From a virus, in the IMG/VR virus record IMGVR_UViG_3300034524_000026, positions 1-29,596 of that record: 29,596 nucleotides of DNA. One strand, 5' to 3'. Made by a program: the position numbers and the translations under genes. Positions 22,767 through 29,546 of this stretch are shown one piece after another. Numbering within the stretch: the stretch's first letter is position 1; each line of letters starts with the position of its first letter. Below the pieces are notes generated by a model. It made no database searches. It saw only the letters and a list, made by a program, of their open reading frames with translations, and had not been told where the DNA came from.

Positions 22767-22991
22767 TCAAACAGTTCTATCTAGCCTTTCATGTAGCCTG
22801 TCTAATTTTGCGATAAACCTTATTAATTCATAAGTTTCTAATGCACCGAAGACTATTAGTTTTTCTGAATCGTGTGCGTTTCTTGGAATGTATCTTATTA
22901 CAAGCCTGCCGTCGCTTTGAATATCTGAATTTTCATTGCTTATTTTTTCTTTTTCTGATTCTACCCTGCGTTTAATAATCTCAATTGCCAT
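22767..22991 (-). CDS. Small phage protein, unknown
   Basis: A 74-residue protein: charged N-terminus (IKRRVESEKEKISNE), central beta part (GRLVIRYIPRNA, KLIVFGALE) and a helical end (YELIRFIAKLDRLHERLD). No family recognised. It overlaps the end of the candidate annealing-protein gene by 11 bases, so it is translationally coupled to that gene and may assist recombination. Confidence 0.6.
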   Translation of the reverse strand: MAIEIIKRRVESEKEKISNENSDIQSDGRLVIRYIPRNAHDSEKLIVFGALETYELIRFIAKLDRLHERLDRTV

Positions 22992-24021
22992 CTTCTTCTT
23001 CCTCCCACGGTAGTTTTATGGATTCTAAGTCTATTTCTACCTCTTTATCTGTTTCCTCTTCGGTTTCTTTTTCAATCTCTTCTCCTAATTCTTGTTGTTC
23101 TTCTGGTTTTTGTTTTGCTTTTTCAGCTTCCTTTTCTTTCTTTAGCTCTTCTATTCTTTTGCATATTTCATCATAGTCTTTTTTTAAGACATCTTTACTA
23201 TGCTCATAACCATATTCATTCAAGACTTGGCGAACAATTGTTTCATCATTTGCTAAAGCAAACATTCGTTTTGCTTGTGCTATAGAAATCTTCTCATCAG
23301 TTTTTGCTTTGGATTTTTCTTCTTTTGTTTCTTTTTGTACTGAAGGTTCAGGTTCAACTGTATATAAGGCATCAACAACTTCTGCGTTTTCAACCCACTC
23401 AGCTAAATCTTCGACATCTTGAGTGAATATACCTGAGGACCTTGTGGCTGATAGTGTAGCGTCTATAAGTGCTCTCTTTTTTGCCATTTTTAACACGGTG
23501 TTCCATAATGTCCACGGGTCCGTGTTTTCAAGCTTATAGAATTTAATTTTTTTGCCTTTTTTGTCTGCTTTTATTTCGTATTGCAGTTTGCTTGTATCTG
23601 TACCTTCCGGTAATTTCCATTCGGGGACCCATCTCCATCTATATCTATTTTCCATTGTGTTTGCTTCACCGACTCCTTCAGCGACTACTACTTTACTTTT
23701 TCTGTGTATGAGAGCAATTACCACTCGTGCTCTATAAAAACCTGTTTCCGTATTTTTTTCTTCATTGATTTCTTTTATGACAGGAGCATATCCATATAGT
23801 TCACAAAGCTTTTCTGCTCCTGCTTTTAATAATGTGGGACGTTCTGTCCCCGGTATAATCCCATAATCTTGCCCTTCGACCATTACTTCTTTAAAAAATC
23901 TTTGTACTAGAGTTAATGTCTTTTTCATATCGACCAATTTTGTAGCCATTTCCTCAAAAGATGAAGTAATATCTACTGTTACTGTTTTGGTCTCTTCATA
24001 TTTAACCAAATCCTTTTCCAT
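22981..24021 (-). CDS. Candidate recombination (single-strand annealing-type) protein
   Basis: A 346-residue protein. The core (QRFFKEVMVEGQDYGIIPGT, PTLLKAGAEKLCELYG, VVVAEGVGEANTMENRYRWR, WNTVLKMAKKRALIDATL) defines a phage family I know by pattern but whose function I cannot name with certainty. The C-terminal third is a Lys/Glu-rich, flexible region with an acidic end (EVEIDLESIKLPWEEEED), as in SSB-like tails. It is encoded downstream of a PD-(D/E)XK nuclease and a coiled-coil protein, the layout of exonuclease/annealase pairs, so single-strand annealing is inferred. GGAGGAGAGGG precedes ATG 24021. Confidence 0.7.
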   Translation of the reverse strand: MEKDLVKYEETKTVTVDITSSFEEMATKLVDMKKTLTLVQRFFKEVMVEGQDYGIIPGTERPTLLKAGAEKLCELYGYAPVIKEINEEKNTETGFYRARVVIALIHRKSKVVVAEGVGEANTMENRYRWRWVPEWKLPEGTDTSKLQYEIKADKKGKKIKFYKLENTDPWTLWNTVLKMAKKRALIDATLSATRSSGIFTQDVEDLAEWVENAEVVDALYTVEPEPSVQKETKEEKSKAKTDEKISIAQAKRMFALANDETIVRQVLNEYGYEHSKDVLKKDYDEICKRIEELKKEKEAEKAKQKPEEQQELGEEIEKETEEETDKEVEIDLESIKLPWEEEEDGN

Positions 24022-24036
24022 TTTCCCTCTCCTCCT

Positions 24037-24666
24037 TTACTTGGTTTTTACCGCTAATTCTTCTTTTTGGAATATTCGGACACCCGGTATGTCCCTCACA
24101 CCTGCTTTTATTGCAGCCCTAATAGCTTTTTCATTTACCATCAAATATTCACGGGGTATTTTTGATTCATCTACTATTTCAAAGTCCCATACAAGCCTTG
24201 CTGTAACCTGTGCCGAATCTGTTTCTACAGTTTTTTCTTGCTGCTGTAATGTTATTTGTGGCATTGGTGGAGGCAAAGGGAGTCCTTTCTTTTGTGCTTT
24301 TTTCAATTCTTTTTCATATTGTTTTTTCAGTAGTTCTTCTTGTTGTTTCCTAGCTTTCTCAACTTCTTCTCTGTACTTTAAAATTTCATTTTTGACAATG
24401 TTTTCAGCATTTTCTAATGTCATTATTCTTACCTTGAAAAATTCGTTAATCTTTCTAATTTGCTCATTTAAAGGCTTTACAAAAAACTGTCGCCTTTCTT
24501 CTAATTGTTTTTTTGCTTTTGCTACTTTCCCTAAAAATTCTGTAGCTTCTTTTAACGTTTTTTCGTCTTTTACTACAATCATTTGTGCTTGTAATTCTAT
24601 GTAATTTGCTTCATGGGATAATTTATGGATTTCATCTTCAGTCATTAACTCTAACGATATTGACAT
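24037..24666 (-). CDS. Coiled-coil protein of the recombination operon
   Basis: About 209 residues. A long coiled coil (residues ~20-130: KEATEFLGKVAKAKKQLEER, FFVKPLNEQIRKINEFFKVR) is followed by GLPLPPPMPQ and a compact C-terminal domain (ARLVWDFEIVDESKIPREYL, MVNEKAIRAAIKAG). The architecture is like DUF1351-type or Gam-like proteins beside phage recombinases; the assignment is tentative. ATG 24666 has GGGGGTA upstream; it overlaps the nuclease gene by 29 bases. Confidence 0.65.
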   Translation of the reverse strand: MSISLELMTEDEIHKLSHEANYIELQAQMIVVKDEKTLKEATEFLGKVAKAKKQLEERRQFFVKPLNEQIRKINEFFKVRIMTLENAENIVKNEILKYREEVEKARKQQEELLKKQYEKELKKAQKKGLPLPPPMPQITLQQQEKTVETDSAQVTARLVWDFEIVDESKIPREYLMVNEKAIRAAIKAGVRDIPGVRIFQKEELAVKTK

Positions 24667-25279
24667 CTTTTTTACCCCCTTCAAAATATTTAAACAATTC
24701 TAAAGCGTACAAAAACATTCGGAAATCGGTGGCATAATCAGGGAATTCATGTACCCTGATTATGCCCGGAACTTTTTTGCTTATGTGGACTATAATTCTT
24801 CTTTTGGGTTTTATACCTGCATCTTCAAGAGCATGTTGGTATGCAGCTAATTGAAGTCCCATTGCTTTTGTAACAATTCCTGAGGTTTTTAAATCTATTA
24901 CAGTTGTTTTTGTCCTATCTCCCTTAAGAATTGCTAGCCTATCTAATCGGCCAGCGTATAGGTAGTGGTCGCAGTTCACAATTTCTTCGATTTTTACCCA
25001 TTCTTTTACCATGCTGTCTACCCACTGCCTGTACGCCTCAAACATCTGTTTTATGTTTTCATTTTCGGAAAGAAATATTTCTTTGTGCCTATCATAAAGT
25101 TCACAAATATCATGAATGGTAGTTCCTAGCTCTGCTGCTTCATCTCTTATTTTGTCTGCTTCTTCATTTCCTAGTTCACCCCTCCAGTATTCTAATTCTT
25201 TGCTTCGTATAATGCTTAATGCTGTTGTCACGGATATATATAATTTATCCCCGATTTGATAATATCTATGTGTATTCAT
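24638..25279 (-). CDS. PD-(D/E)XK exonuclease, RecB/Cas4-like
   Basis: A 213-residue nuclease. H56 (GTTIHD), D113 (YAGRLDRLA), D129-x-K131 (TVIDLKTS) and the QLAAYQHA motif (143-150) form the RecB-type catalytic set. It probably resects double-strand ends for phage recombination, in place of lambda Exo. It is the first gene of the recombination set, followed by the coiled-coil protein and the candidate annealing protein, which all overlap or abut. Confidence 0.85.
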   Translation of the reverse strand: MNTHRYYQIGDKLYISVTTALSIIRSKELEYWRGELGNEEADKIRDEAAELGTTIHDICELYDRHKEIFLSENENIKQMFEAYRQWVDSMVKEWVKIEEIVNCDHYLYAGRLDRLAILKGDRTKTTVIDLKTSGIVTKAMGLQLAAYQHALEDAGIKPKRRIIVHISKKVPGIIRVHEFPDYATDFRMFLYALELFKYFEGGKKDVNIVRVND

Positions 25280-25286
25280 CTATCAT

Positions 25287-25484
25287 TCACCACACTATTT
25301 TTGCACCTATGCCTTTTGCAAGGCAGTAGGTGTCACAGTAAAGATTACCTTCGTATTCAACATATTCAGAGTCATTATATATTTCCTCACCACAATATTT
25401 ACATTTGCCTAGTATTTTTGATTTTCTCTGAGGTTCATGTCCACTAGTTAGCCAGTATTCTGTTACGTTATAATGTGTAATCAT
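25287..25484 (-). CDS. Small zinc-finger protein
   Basis: A 65-residue protein with CKYC (28-31) and CDTYC (50-54) around EEIYNDSEYVEYEGNLYCD, a zinc-ribbon pattern common in phage early operons. GGGAGGAGA precedes ATG 25484, and the gene overlaps the previous stop. The target is unknown. Confidence 0.65.
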   Translation of the reverse strand: MITHYNVTEYWLTSGHEPQRKSKILGKCKYCGEEIYNDSEYVEYEGNLYCDTYCLAKGIGAKIVW

Positions 25485-25693
25485 ACTATCTCCTCCCTTT
25501 CTAGTAGTAATTGGTTGTACTTTACTACCATCAGCGTTTTTCTTATTAATTCTTCCAATTTTGTTAAATCTGTTGTTATGAAGTTTAATGTTCCATCTGG
25601 AGTTTTTATTGTTAATATGAATTCATCCGCAAACTTATCAATGTATACTCTAAACTCATCGCTGTCGTACAAATATATACTTGCTGTCACCAT
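25481..25693 (-). CDS. Small early phage protein, unknown
   Basis: A 70-residue acidic protein with alternating strands (SIYLYDSDEFRVYIDKFADE, FILTIKTPDGTLNFITTDLT) and a C-terminal helix (LEELIRKTLMVVKYNQLLLE). AAAGGAGG lies 8 bases before the ATG. An 11-bp-stem hairpin lies just upstream. No family recognised. Confidence 0.6.
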   Translation of the reverse strand: MVTASIYLYDSDEFRVYIDKFADEFILTIKTPDGTLNFITTDLTKLEELIRKTLMVVKYNQLLLEREEIV

Positions 25694-25716
25694 TTTCTTT
25701 ACCTCCTTTTCCTCTT

Positions 25717-25744
25717 GAGTACAGCACGTTTTTGTGCTATACTC
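25717..25744 (-). promoter_or_regulatory. Leader hairpin before the 25693 gene
   Basis: On the - strand GAGTATAGCAC, loop AAAAAC, GTGCTGTACTC: an 11-bp stem with one G-U pair, ending 15 bases from the AAAGGAGG of the next gene. No T tract follows, so it probably acts in mRNA stability or translation rather than termination. Confidence 0.5.
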
Positions 25745-25763
25745 AATTTGGGATATTTTCTTT

Positions 25764-25785
25764 GTGCCTTTTCAGGCACTTTTTT
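25764..25785 (+). terminator. Terminator-like hairpin on the + strand
   Basis: GTGCCT, loop TTTC, AGGCAC, then six T on the + strand. All nearby genes are on the - strand, where the stem is preceded by A residues and not followed by T. It could block antisense transcription or act as a stem at the 3' end of the 25784 micro-gene. Confidence 0.45.
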
Positions 25786-25936
25786 ATTTGTCTCTTTTTA
25801 TGATGATTTTATGTTTGTCTGCGTCATATGTGACACAAAAGCCTAAACGATATAGTATTTGTGCAATACGTATTGTCATATTTACACCTCCTCCTTGATT
25901 TTCCCTCTCTTTATTGCCAGTCCAACTCATGTTCAT
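25784..25936 (-). CDS. Dual-start micro-protein (50 and 31 residues)
   Basis: Two in-frame starts each have a near-perfect ribosome binding site: ATG 25936 behind AAAAAGGAGGTACAATCGC, and ATG 25879 behind AAGGAGGAGGTGTAAAT. The short form is 31 residues, basic (RIAQILYRLGFCVTYDADKH, then KIIIKRDK); the long form adds 19 residues rich in Gly/Asn (GNKERENQGGGVN), partly encoded by the second Shine-Dalgarno. It sits between the excisionase-like gene and the early operon. The short form may be the true product. Confidence 0.65.
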   Translation of the reverse strand: MNMSWTGNKERENQGGGVNMTIRIAQILYRLGFCVTYDADKHKIIIKRDK

Positions 25937-25953
25937 GCGATTGTACCTCCTTT

Positions 25954-26193
25954 TTAATAAATCTTCCTAATGTACTCTTTAGGTTTTTCTAAAATTTTCT
26001 TCTCCTGTTCTTCCATCCATTTATCAAGCGCCTCTTTTCTGAAAAGTTTACGACTACCACAAGCAATGTAAGGTATCTCGTGCCTTTTAGCCATTTCAAG
26101 AATGAGCCAATAGCTTATTCCTAAATATGCTGCTGCCTCCTTTGCTGACATTGTTACTCTTTCTACGCTTGCTTGTTCTTGAAGATTATCCAT
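25954..26193 (-). CDS. Excisionase-family helix-turn-helix protein
   Basis: 79 residues from ATG 26193, chosen for the strong GAGGAGGTGAGAGAG upstream. VTMSAKEAAAYLGISYWLIL, then IPYIACGSRKLFRKEALDKW is the winged-helix pattern of excisionase-family (MerR-like) DNA-binding domains. It could assist excision or regulate early genes. It follows the Cro-like gene; no integrase is in the window to pair it with. Confidence 0.78.
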   Translation of the reverse strand: MDNLQEQASVERVTMSAKEAAAYLGISYWLILEMAKRHEIPYIACGSRKLFRKEALDKWMEEQEKKILEKPKEYIRKIY

Positions 26194-26206
26194 CTCTCTC
26201 ACCTCC

Positions 26207-26452
26207 TCATGCAGTCTCTGTGTCTTTGTGTTTTGTTCGAGATACTTGAACTTCATCATCAAAAAAAATTTCTTTAATATCAACATTTAAAATTTCGCTT
26301 ATTTTTTTAGCTTTATCTAAAGTCATCCTTACTTTACCATTCTCTAGTTGACAATACCCACTTTTATTTTTATATCCTAAAAATTTTGCCATTTCTTTTT
26401 GGGTAATTTTTTTATCTTTTCGTAATTTCTTTAATTTCTCAGTTATCTGCAT
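26207..26452 (-). CDS. Cro-like repressor (XRE-family HTH)
   Basis: 81 residues from ATG 26452; AAAGGAGG lies 12 bases upstream and an in-frame TTG at 26479 is an alternative. ITEKLKKLRKDKKITQKEMA, KFLGYKNKSGYCQLENGKVR form a classic XRE helix-turn-helix; DVDIKEIFFDDE is the C-terminal helix end. First gene of the lytic operon, opposite the CI-like repressor and behind the operator cluster, hence the Cro role. Confidence 0.82.
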   Translation of the reverse strand: MQITEKLKKLRKDKKITQKEMAKFLGYKNKSGYCQLENGKVRMTLDKAKKISEILNVDIKEIFFDDEVQVSRTKHKDTETA

Positions 26453-26499
26453 CTTAATTTGTTGCCTCCTTTCGTTCAAGCATCAACAACTTCATCTCT

Positions 26500-26529
26500 A
26501 TTATAGTTCAAGTATCATGAACTTGTCAA
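26500..26529 (-). promoter_or_regulatory. Lytic (early) promoter
   Basis: On the - strand TTGACA (26529-26524), 18-base spacer, TATAAT (26505-26500), both hexamers perfect. The operator at 26506-26522 occupies the spacer, so repressor binding would exclude RNA polymerase. It drives the Cro-like gene and the early operon. Confidence 0.85.
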
Positions 26530-26587
26530 TAGTTTTTTGTTAAAAAGTTAAAATTTCATGAACAATATTTTTTATAAATGTTTTAAA

Positions 26588-26596
26588 TGTTATAAT
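26588..26596 (+). promoter_or_regulatory. Repressor promoter, extended -10
   Basis: TGTTATAAT: an extended -10 (TGN plus TATAAT), with only an A/T-rich stretch in the -35 position. The operator at 26599-26615 covers the expected start point (about 26603), which suggests autorepression. The weak -35 suggests activation or modest expression. Confidence 0.65.
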
Positions 26597-26636
26597 AAGT
26601 TTAAGATTCATGAACTTATATATGGGGGTATCAAGA

Positions 26637-27014
26637 ATGGCTACTATAGGTGATAGGATAAAACAATTGCGTTTAGAAAATAACTTAACGCAAGAAGAGT
26701 TTGGAAAGATATTTGGTATAGTTAAGTCGACAGTTTCTATGTATGAAAGTAACAAAAGTACACCGGATGATGAACTGAAAAAGAAAATTGCAGAATACTT
26801 CAATGTATCTCTTGATTGGTTAATGGGAGTTTCCGACATACGCAACCCTGCTGACGAAATCACCGAAGCAGTAAAAGATGATCCAGATCTAAGAATAATT
26901 GAGAGAGCACGACAAAAAATGTCACCTAAAGATCGAGAAAGAATGATGAAAATTTTAAAAGCTTCATTTGAAGATTTCTTCAACGAAGATGAAGAAGAAG
27001 ATGAAAATGAATAG
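26637..27014 (+). CDS. CI-like phage repressor (XRE-family HTH)
   Basis: 125 residues from ATG 26637, chosen for GGGGG 8 bases upstream. Residues ~4-60 (RIKQLRLENNLTQEEFGKIF, GIVKSTVSMYESNKSTPDDE) form the helix-turn-helix, followed by FNVSLDWLMGVSD. No LexA-like peptidase domain is present; instead the C-terminus is acidic (FFNEDEEEDENE). Its gene overlaps the ImmA-like peptidase gene, as in ICEBs1 ImmR/ImmA and related phages, where the peptidase cuts the repressor at induction. Confidence 0.87.
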   Translation: MATIGDRIKQLRLENNLTQEEFGKIFGIVKSTVSMYESNKSTPDDELKKKIAEYFNVSLDWLMGVSDIRNPADEITEAVKDDPDLRIIERARQKMSPKDRERMMKILKASFEDFFNEDEEEDENE

Positions 27015-28083
27015 AATCAAATATAACTCTCCAAGGCTTGGTTATATAAAAAATATTGTTTCTGATCTATATATTAAATTTAAAATAGATTCTTACCCAA
27101 TTGATGTTAAAAAACTTTTCCGCAAAATTCCTAATGCTAGAATTGTTCCATTTAGTAAATTCATGAAAAAGTATAATATTTCTCTTTATGAGGTTTATAC
27201 GTATTTAAATACTGATGAAGGATGTACGATTTATGATCCTAAAACTAATAGGTATATCGTTTATTATAATGACATAAAGTTTAAGTTTATTTATATTAAA
27301 ACCCCCGAAAGACAAAGATGGACCTTGGCTCATGAACTAGGACATATACTATTAAAACATCATACTATTACAAACAAAACCAAAATTTTTAGAAATACCC
27401 TAACAGATAAAGAATATAATTGGATGGAGAGGGAGGCAAACTACTTTGCATCATTGTTGCTTGCTTACCCACTTATATTATACAAATTAAGGATAAAAAA
27501 CAGTACCGATATTGCAAGTATTTGTGGAATATCACAGGAAGCCGCTTCATACAGATTTGAGGATTATAAAAAATGGAGTTTAAATAAAAAGATAGATAAA
27601 AAAGATTTACTAATATTAGAATACTTCAATGATTTTTTATCAAAAAAGCATTGTCCTACATGTGGATATGATACTAAATTACTTGATTATGGTTATTGTC
27701 CTATATGTGGGGCAAAATTAGAAAGGGGAAGTGGTAATATGATATATAATGATGGATATGAACTTGATAAGAATGGCCGAGCTGTTATATGCCCTGTATG
27801 CGGGAATGAAGAGATAGGAGAAGATCCAGATGAACAATATTGTATCATCTGCGGTACGTATTTAGTAAATAAGTGTACTCATGACTATGATGAATTTAAT
27901 AATTTCACAGGTGAAATAATTAAACCTGCATGTGGAAAAATAGTCCCAGGTAATGCAAGATATTGTCCTTATTGTGGTTCAGAAACAACATTTTTTAGAA
28001 ATGGGCTATTACAGCCATGGCAAGAAGCTAAAGAAGAATTAGAGAAAATACCAACAGCCGATATAGATGATTTGCCTTTTTAG
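27001..28083 (+). CDS. ImmA/IrrE-type metallopeptidase with C-terminal zinc ribbons
   Basis: About 360 residues from ATG 27001 (alternatives ATG 26989, 27007), overlapping the repressor stop. Residues 1-200 are the ImmA/IrrE domain: WTLAHELGHILLKHH with HELGH at 111-115 and a distal EREANYFASLLL (143-154) that supplies the third zinc ligand. The C-terminal ~150 residues add zinc ribbons: CPTC (218-221)/CPIC (233-236), CPVC (264-267)/CIIC (281-284), and CPYC (322-325) with CGK upstream. It is expected to cleave the adjacent repressor to trigger induction; the ribbons may sense signals or bind nucleic acid. Confidence 0.85.
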   Translation: MKMNRIKYNSPRLGYIKNIVSDLYIKFKIDSYPIDVKKLFRKIPNARIVPFSKFMKKYNISLYEVYTYLNTDEGCTIYDPKTNRYIVYYNDIKFKFIYIKTPERQRWTLAHELGHILLKHHTITNKTKIFRNTLTDKEYNWMEREANYFASLLLAYPLILYKLRIKNSTDIASICGISQEAASYRFEDYKKWSLNKKIDKKDLLILEYFNDFLSKKHCPTCGYDTKLLDYGYCPICGAKLERGSGNMIYNDGYELDKNGRAVICPVCGNEEIGEDPDEQYCIICGTYLVNKCTHDYDEFNNFTGEIIKPACGKIVPGNARYCPYCGSETTFFRNGLLQPWQEAKEELEKIPTADIDDLPF

Positions 28084-28118
28084 AGATGTAAAAATAACTT
28101 AATATTTAATAAATTTTA

Positions 28119-28146
28119 TTCAACTTATTTCACAAAATGTTATAAT
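28119..28146 (+). promoter_or_regulatory. Promoter of the unknown lysogeny cassette
   Basis: TTCAAC (28119-28124), 16-base spacer ending in TG, then TATAAT (28141-28146) with an extended TGTTATAAT. It lies in the 103-base gap after the peptidase gene, and AAAGGGGG before ATG 28187 supports a separate transcription unit expressed in the lysogen. Confidence 0.65.
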
Positions 28147-28186
28147 ATAATTGTAAGGGTCGAAAGATTTAAAGGGGGATTAACTT

Positions 28187-28795
28187 ATGAACTATAAACT
28201 TGATGGTCTAAATCTTGTAGTAGTATTTTCTGATACTGGTAAACATGCAATAGAAATAAATGAATTAACAAATTTATTCACAAAAGAAGCTCCAGCTATA
28301 TTTTGGGATAATCAAATACCTACAAGTCCAGGGATAATTAGTTATCAAATCTCCGGTTTTGATATATCAATATTTGAAAATCGTTACCAAATACAATCCA
28401 AAGCAATTGATGGTGATATACCGTCTTACTTCCAAAAAACCCTTAAAAAAGCATTGTTAGCCGCGAAAACTAGATATGCAATAGCATATGGATTTAATTT
28501 TTACTTTTCATACAAAGAGAGTAGAGAGGTTAAAGATATATTTAATATAACCATAAGACCCACTTCATTTTCTTATCAGCCAGCAACTTTTTTAAAATTA
28601 ACTTTTAAAAAAGAAGACGCTTTATTCATTATAGAAGTTTCGGATGGTAAGCCAGCTTTAGGAGTACATATCAACATTCACCATGATGAAAATCTTGTGT
28701 TAGAAGTTCTTGCCGAAAAAATTGAAGAAAAGTTAAGTAATGATTTTGAAGCTACAAAACAACTACTCAGCGAGGTGTTTGGAATTGCTAAGTAA
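28187..28795 (+). CDS. Unknown protein of a lysogeny-expressed cassette
   Basis: A 202-residue soluble protein. Sections: a beta-rich first part (LDGLNLVVVFSDTGKHAIEI, IISYQISGFDISIFENRYQI), a middle helix (FQKTLKKALLAAKTRYAIAY), a second beta part (FSYQPATFLKLTFKKEDALF, IIEVSDGKPALGVHINIHH) and a C-terminal helix. I recognise no family and no catalytic motif. It has its own promoter and a strong ribosome binding site, and overlaps the next gene by 11 bases. Position beside the repressor suggests expression in the lysogen, e.g. superinfection exclusion; this is inference. Confidence 0.65.
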   Translation: MNYKLDGLNLVVVFSDTGKHAIEINELTNLFTKEAPAIFWDNQIPTSPGIISYQISGFDISIFENRYQIQSKAIDGDIPSYFQKTLKKALLAAKTRYAIAYGFNFYFSYKESREVKDIFNITIRPTSFSYQPATFLKLTFKKEDALFIIEVSDGKPALGVHINIHHDENLVLEVLAEKIEEKLSNDFEATKQLLSEVFGIAK

Positions 28796-29336
28796 GGGAA
28801 CTTATGAAGAAATTGAAGGATTTAAGAGTACTAATGTAGGAGAATTGCAAACTGGACATGATCTTAAAAAGAGATATGAAGAGAACAAAGTATTGGAAGA
28901 AATCATAAAAAAAATTGAAAAAAGATACCTTAAAATTGAACAAGAATACAAAAAAGTTTTTGGGGGAAAATTCTTTGAAGAAACTTATCAACAGCTTTCT
29001 TCATCAAAGGAGGTTATAAATATGGATTGGCAAGAAAAATATTTAGATAAATTAGATCAAAACATTACAGAAATGAAACAAAGTTTAAGAGATACAGAAA
29101 ATAGAATTGCACAAATGATAAATCAAACTTTATCAGAAATAAGAGATAGAGATAATCAAAGACATCAAGAGTTTCTTCATATAAATCAAAAGGTTGATTA
29201 TTTTACTAATTCTGTTGACAAAAAAATAGACGAGATTCGTAAGGAAATAAAAGAAGATAGAAAGTGGATTATAGGAATAGCAGTTACAACTATTTTAGGA
29301 GTTGCTGCAATGGTTATAACTGTTTTATTGAAATAA
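28785..29336 (+). CDS. Coiled-coil membrane protein, long form
   Basis: About 183 residues from TTG 28785 (GAGGTG upstream). The first ~79 residues (KGTYEEIEGFKSTNVGELQT, HDLKKRYEENKVLEEIIKKI) are helical and charged; the rest is identical to the XhlA-like protein that can start at 29022. No stop separates them, so a long form is possible, but a strong internal start also exists. It is coupled by overlap to the 28187 gene. Function unknown. Confidence 0.55.
   Translation: MLSKGTYEEIEGFKSTNVGELQTGHDLKKRYEENKVLEEIIKKIEKRYLKIEQEYKKVFGGKFFEETYQQLSSSKEVINMDWQEKYLDKLDQNITEMKQSLRDTENRIAQMINQTLSEIRDRDNQRHQEFLHINQKVDYFTNSVDKKIDEIRKEIKEDRKWIIGIAVTTILGVAAMVITVLLK
29022..29336 (+). CDS. XhlA-like single-span membrane protein, short form
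   Basis: 104 residues from ATG 29022, preceded by AAAGGAGGTTATAAAT, a near-perfect ribosome binding site. MDWQEKYLDKLDQNITEMKQ, then a coiled coil (RIAQMINQTLSEIRDRDNQR) and one C-terminal transmembrane helix (WIIGIAVTTILGVAAMVITV) match a widespread Firmicute phage family akin to XhlA. The N-terminal coiled coil is predicted on the cytoplasmic side. The usual location is lysis or lysogeny regions; the role is uncertain. Confidence 0.72.
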   Translation: MDWQEKYLDKLDQNITEMKQSLRDTENRIAQMINQTLSEIRDRDNQRHQEFLHINQKVDYFTNSVDKKIDEIRKEIKEDRKWIIGIAVTTILGVAAMVITVLLK

Positions 29337-29360
29337 AATATTAAAATATTTTGGTGACAA

Positions 29361-29392
29361 ATTGGGGACACAATTTACGATTGGGGACACAA
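29361..29392. repeat. 13-bp direct repeats next to the attachment site
   Basis: ATTGGGGACACAA occurs at 29361-29373 and 29380-29392, 19 bases apart, with a degenerate copy (TTGGTGACAA) at 29351. Direct repeats about 100 bases from the crossover site resemble arm-type integrase sites. The interval 29337-29487 otherwise holds no gene that I can see. Confidence 0.6.
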
Positions 29393-29487
29393 AAACACCT
29401 AATGTAACTTAATTCCAAACTTATAAAACCCGTTTAAATCAAGGCTTTCACAAATTAACACAACCATACAAAATGGCCTTCTACGCA

Positions 29488-29532
29488 CTCCAAAACCGTG
29501 GGCTGCGGGTTCGATTCCTGTCTCCCCTGCCA
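29488..29532 (+). other. Prophage attachment site in a tRNA-Trp 3' fragment
   Basis: The bases form the 3' half of a tRNA: anticodon loop CTCCAAA (anticodon CCA, 29490-29492), anticodon stem ACCGT, variable GGGCT, T-arm GCGGG-TTCGATT-CCTGT, acceptor strand CTCCCCT, discriminator G and CCA. The 5' half is missing: the bases before 29488 cannot pair with ACCGT or CTCCCCT. This is what integration into a tRNA gene leaves at one junction; the whole tRNA should be at the other prophage end, outside the window. Confidence 0.85.
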
Positions 29533-29546
29533 GTAGGAAAAACAAG

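Larger units (their letters stand above)
26474..26615. promoter_or_regulatory. Operator cluster of the genetic switch (four 17-bp sites)
   Basis: Sites share GTTnAAnnTTCATGAAC-like sequence: GTTCAAGCATCAACAAC (26474-26490, degenerate), GTTCAAGTATCATGAAC (26506-26522), GTTAAAATTTCATGAAC (26547-26563) and GTTTAAGATTCATGAAC (26599-26615). The outer GTTCA...TGAAC arms make an inverted repeat for a dimeric repressor. One site fills the spacer of the lytic promoter and one covers the start point of the repressor promoter. Confidence 0.82.

Noticed and set aside
26540-26983. - strand open frame of 147 codons
   Set aside because: It is antisense to the CI-like repressor and reads through the operator region; no RBS.
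29488-29532. Complete functional tRNA gene
   Set aside because: Only the anticodon loop to CCA end is present; upstream bases cannot form the D-arm, the anticodon stem or the acceptor stem.
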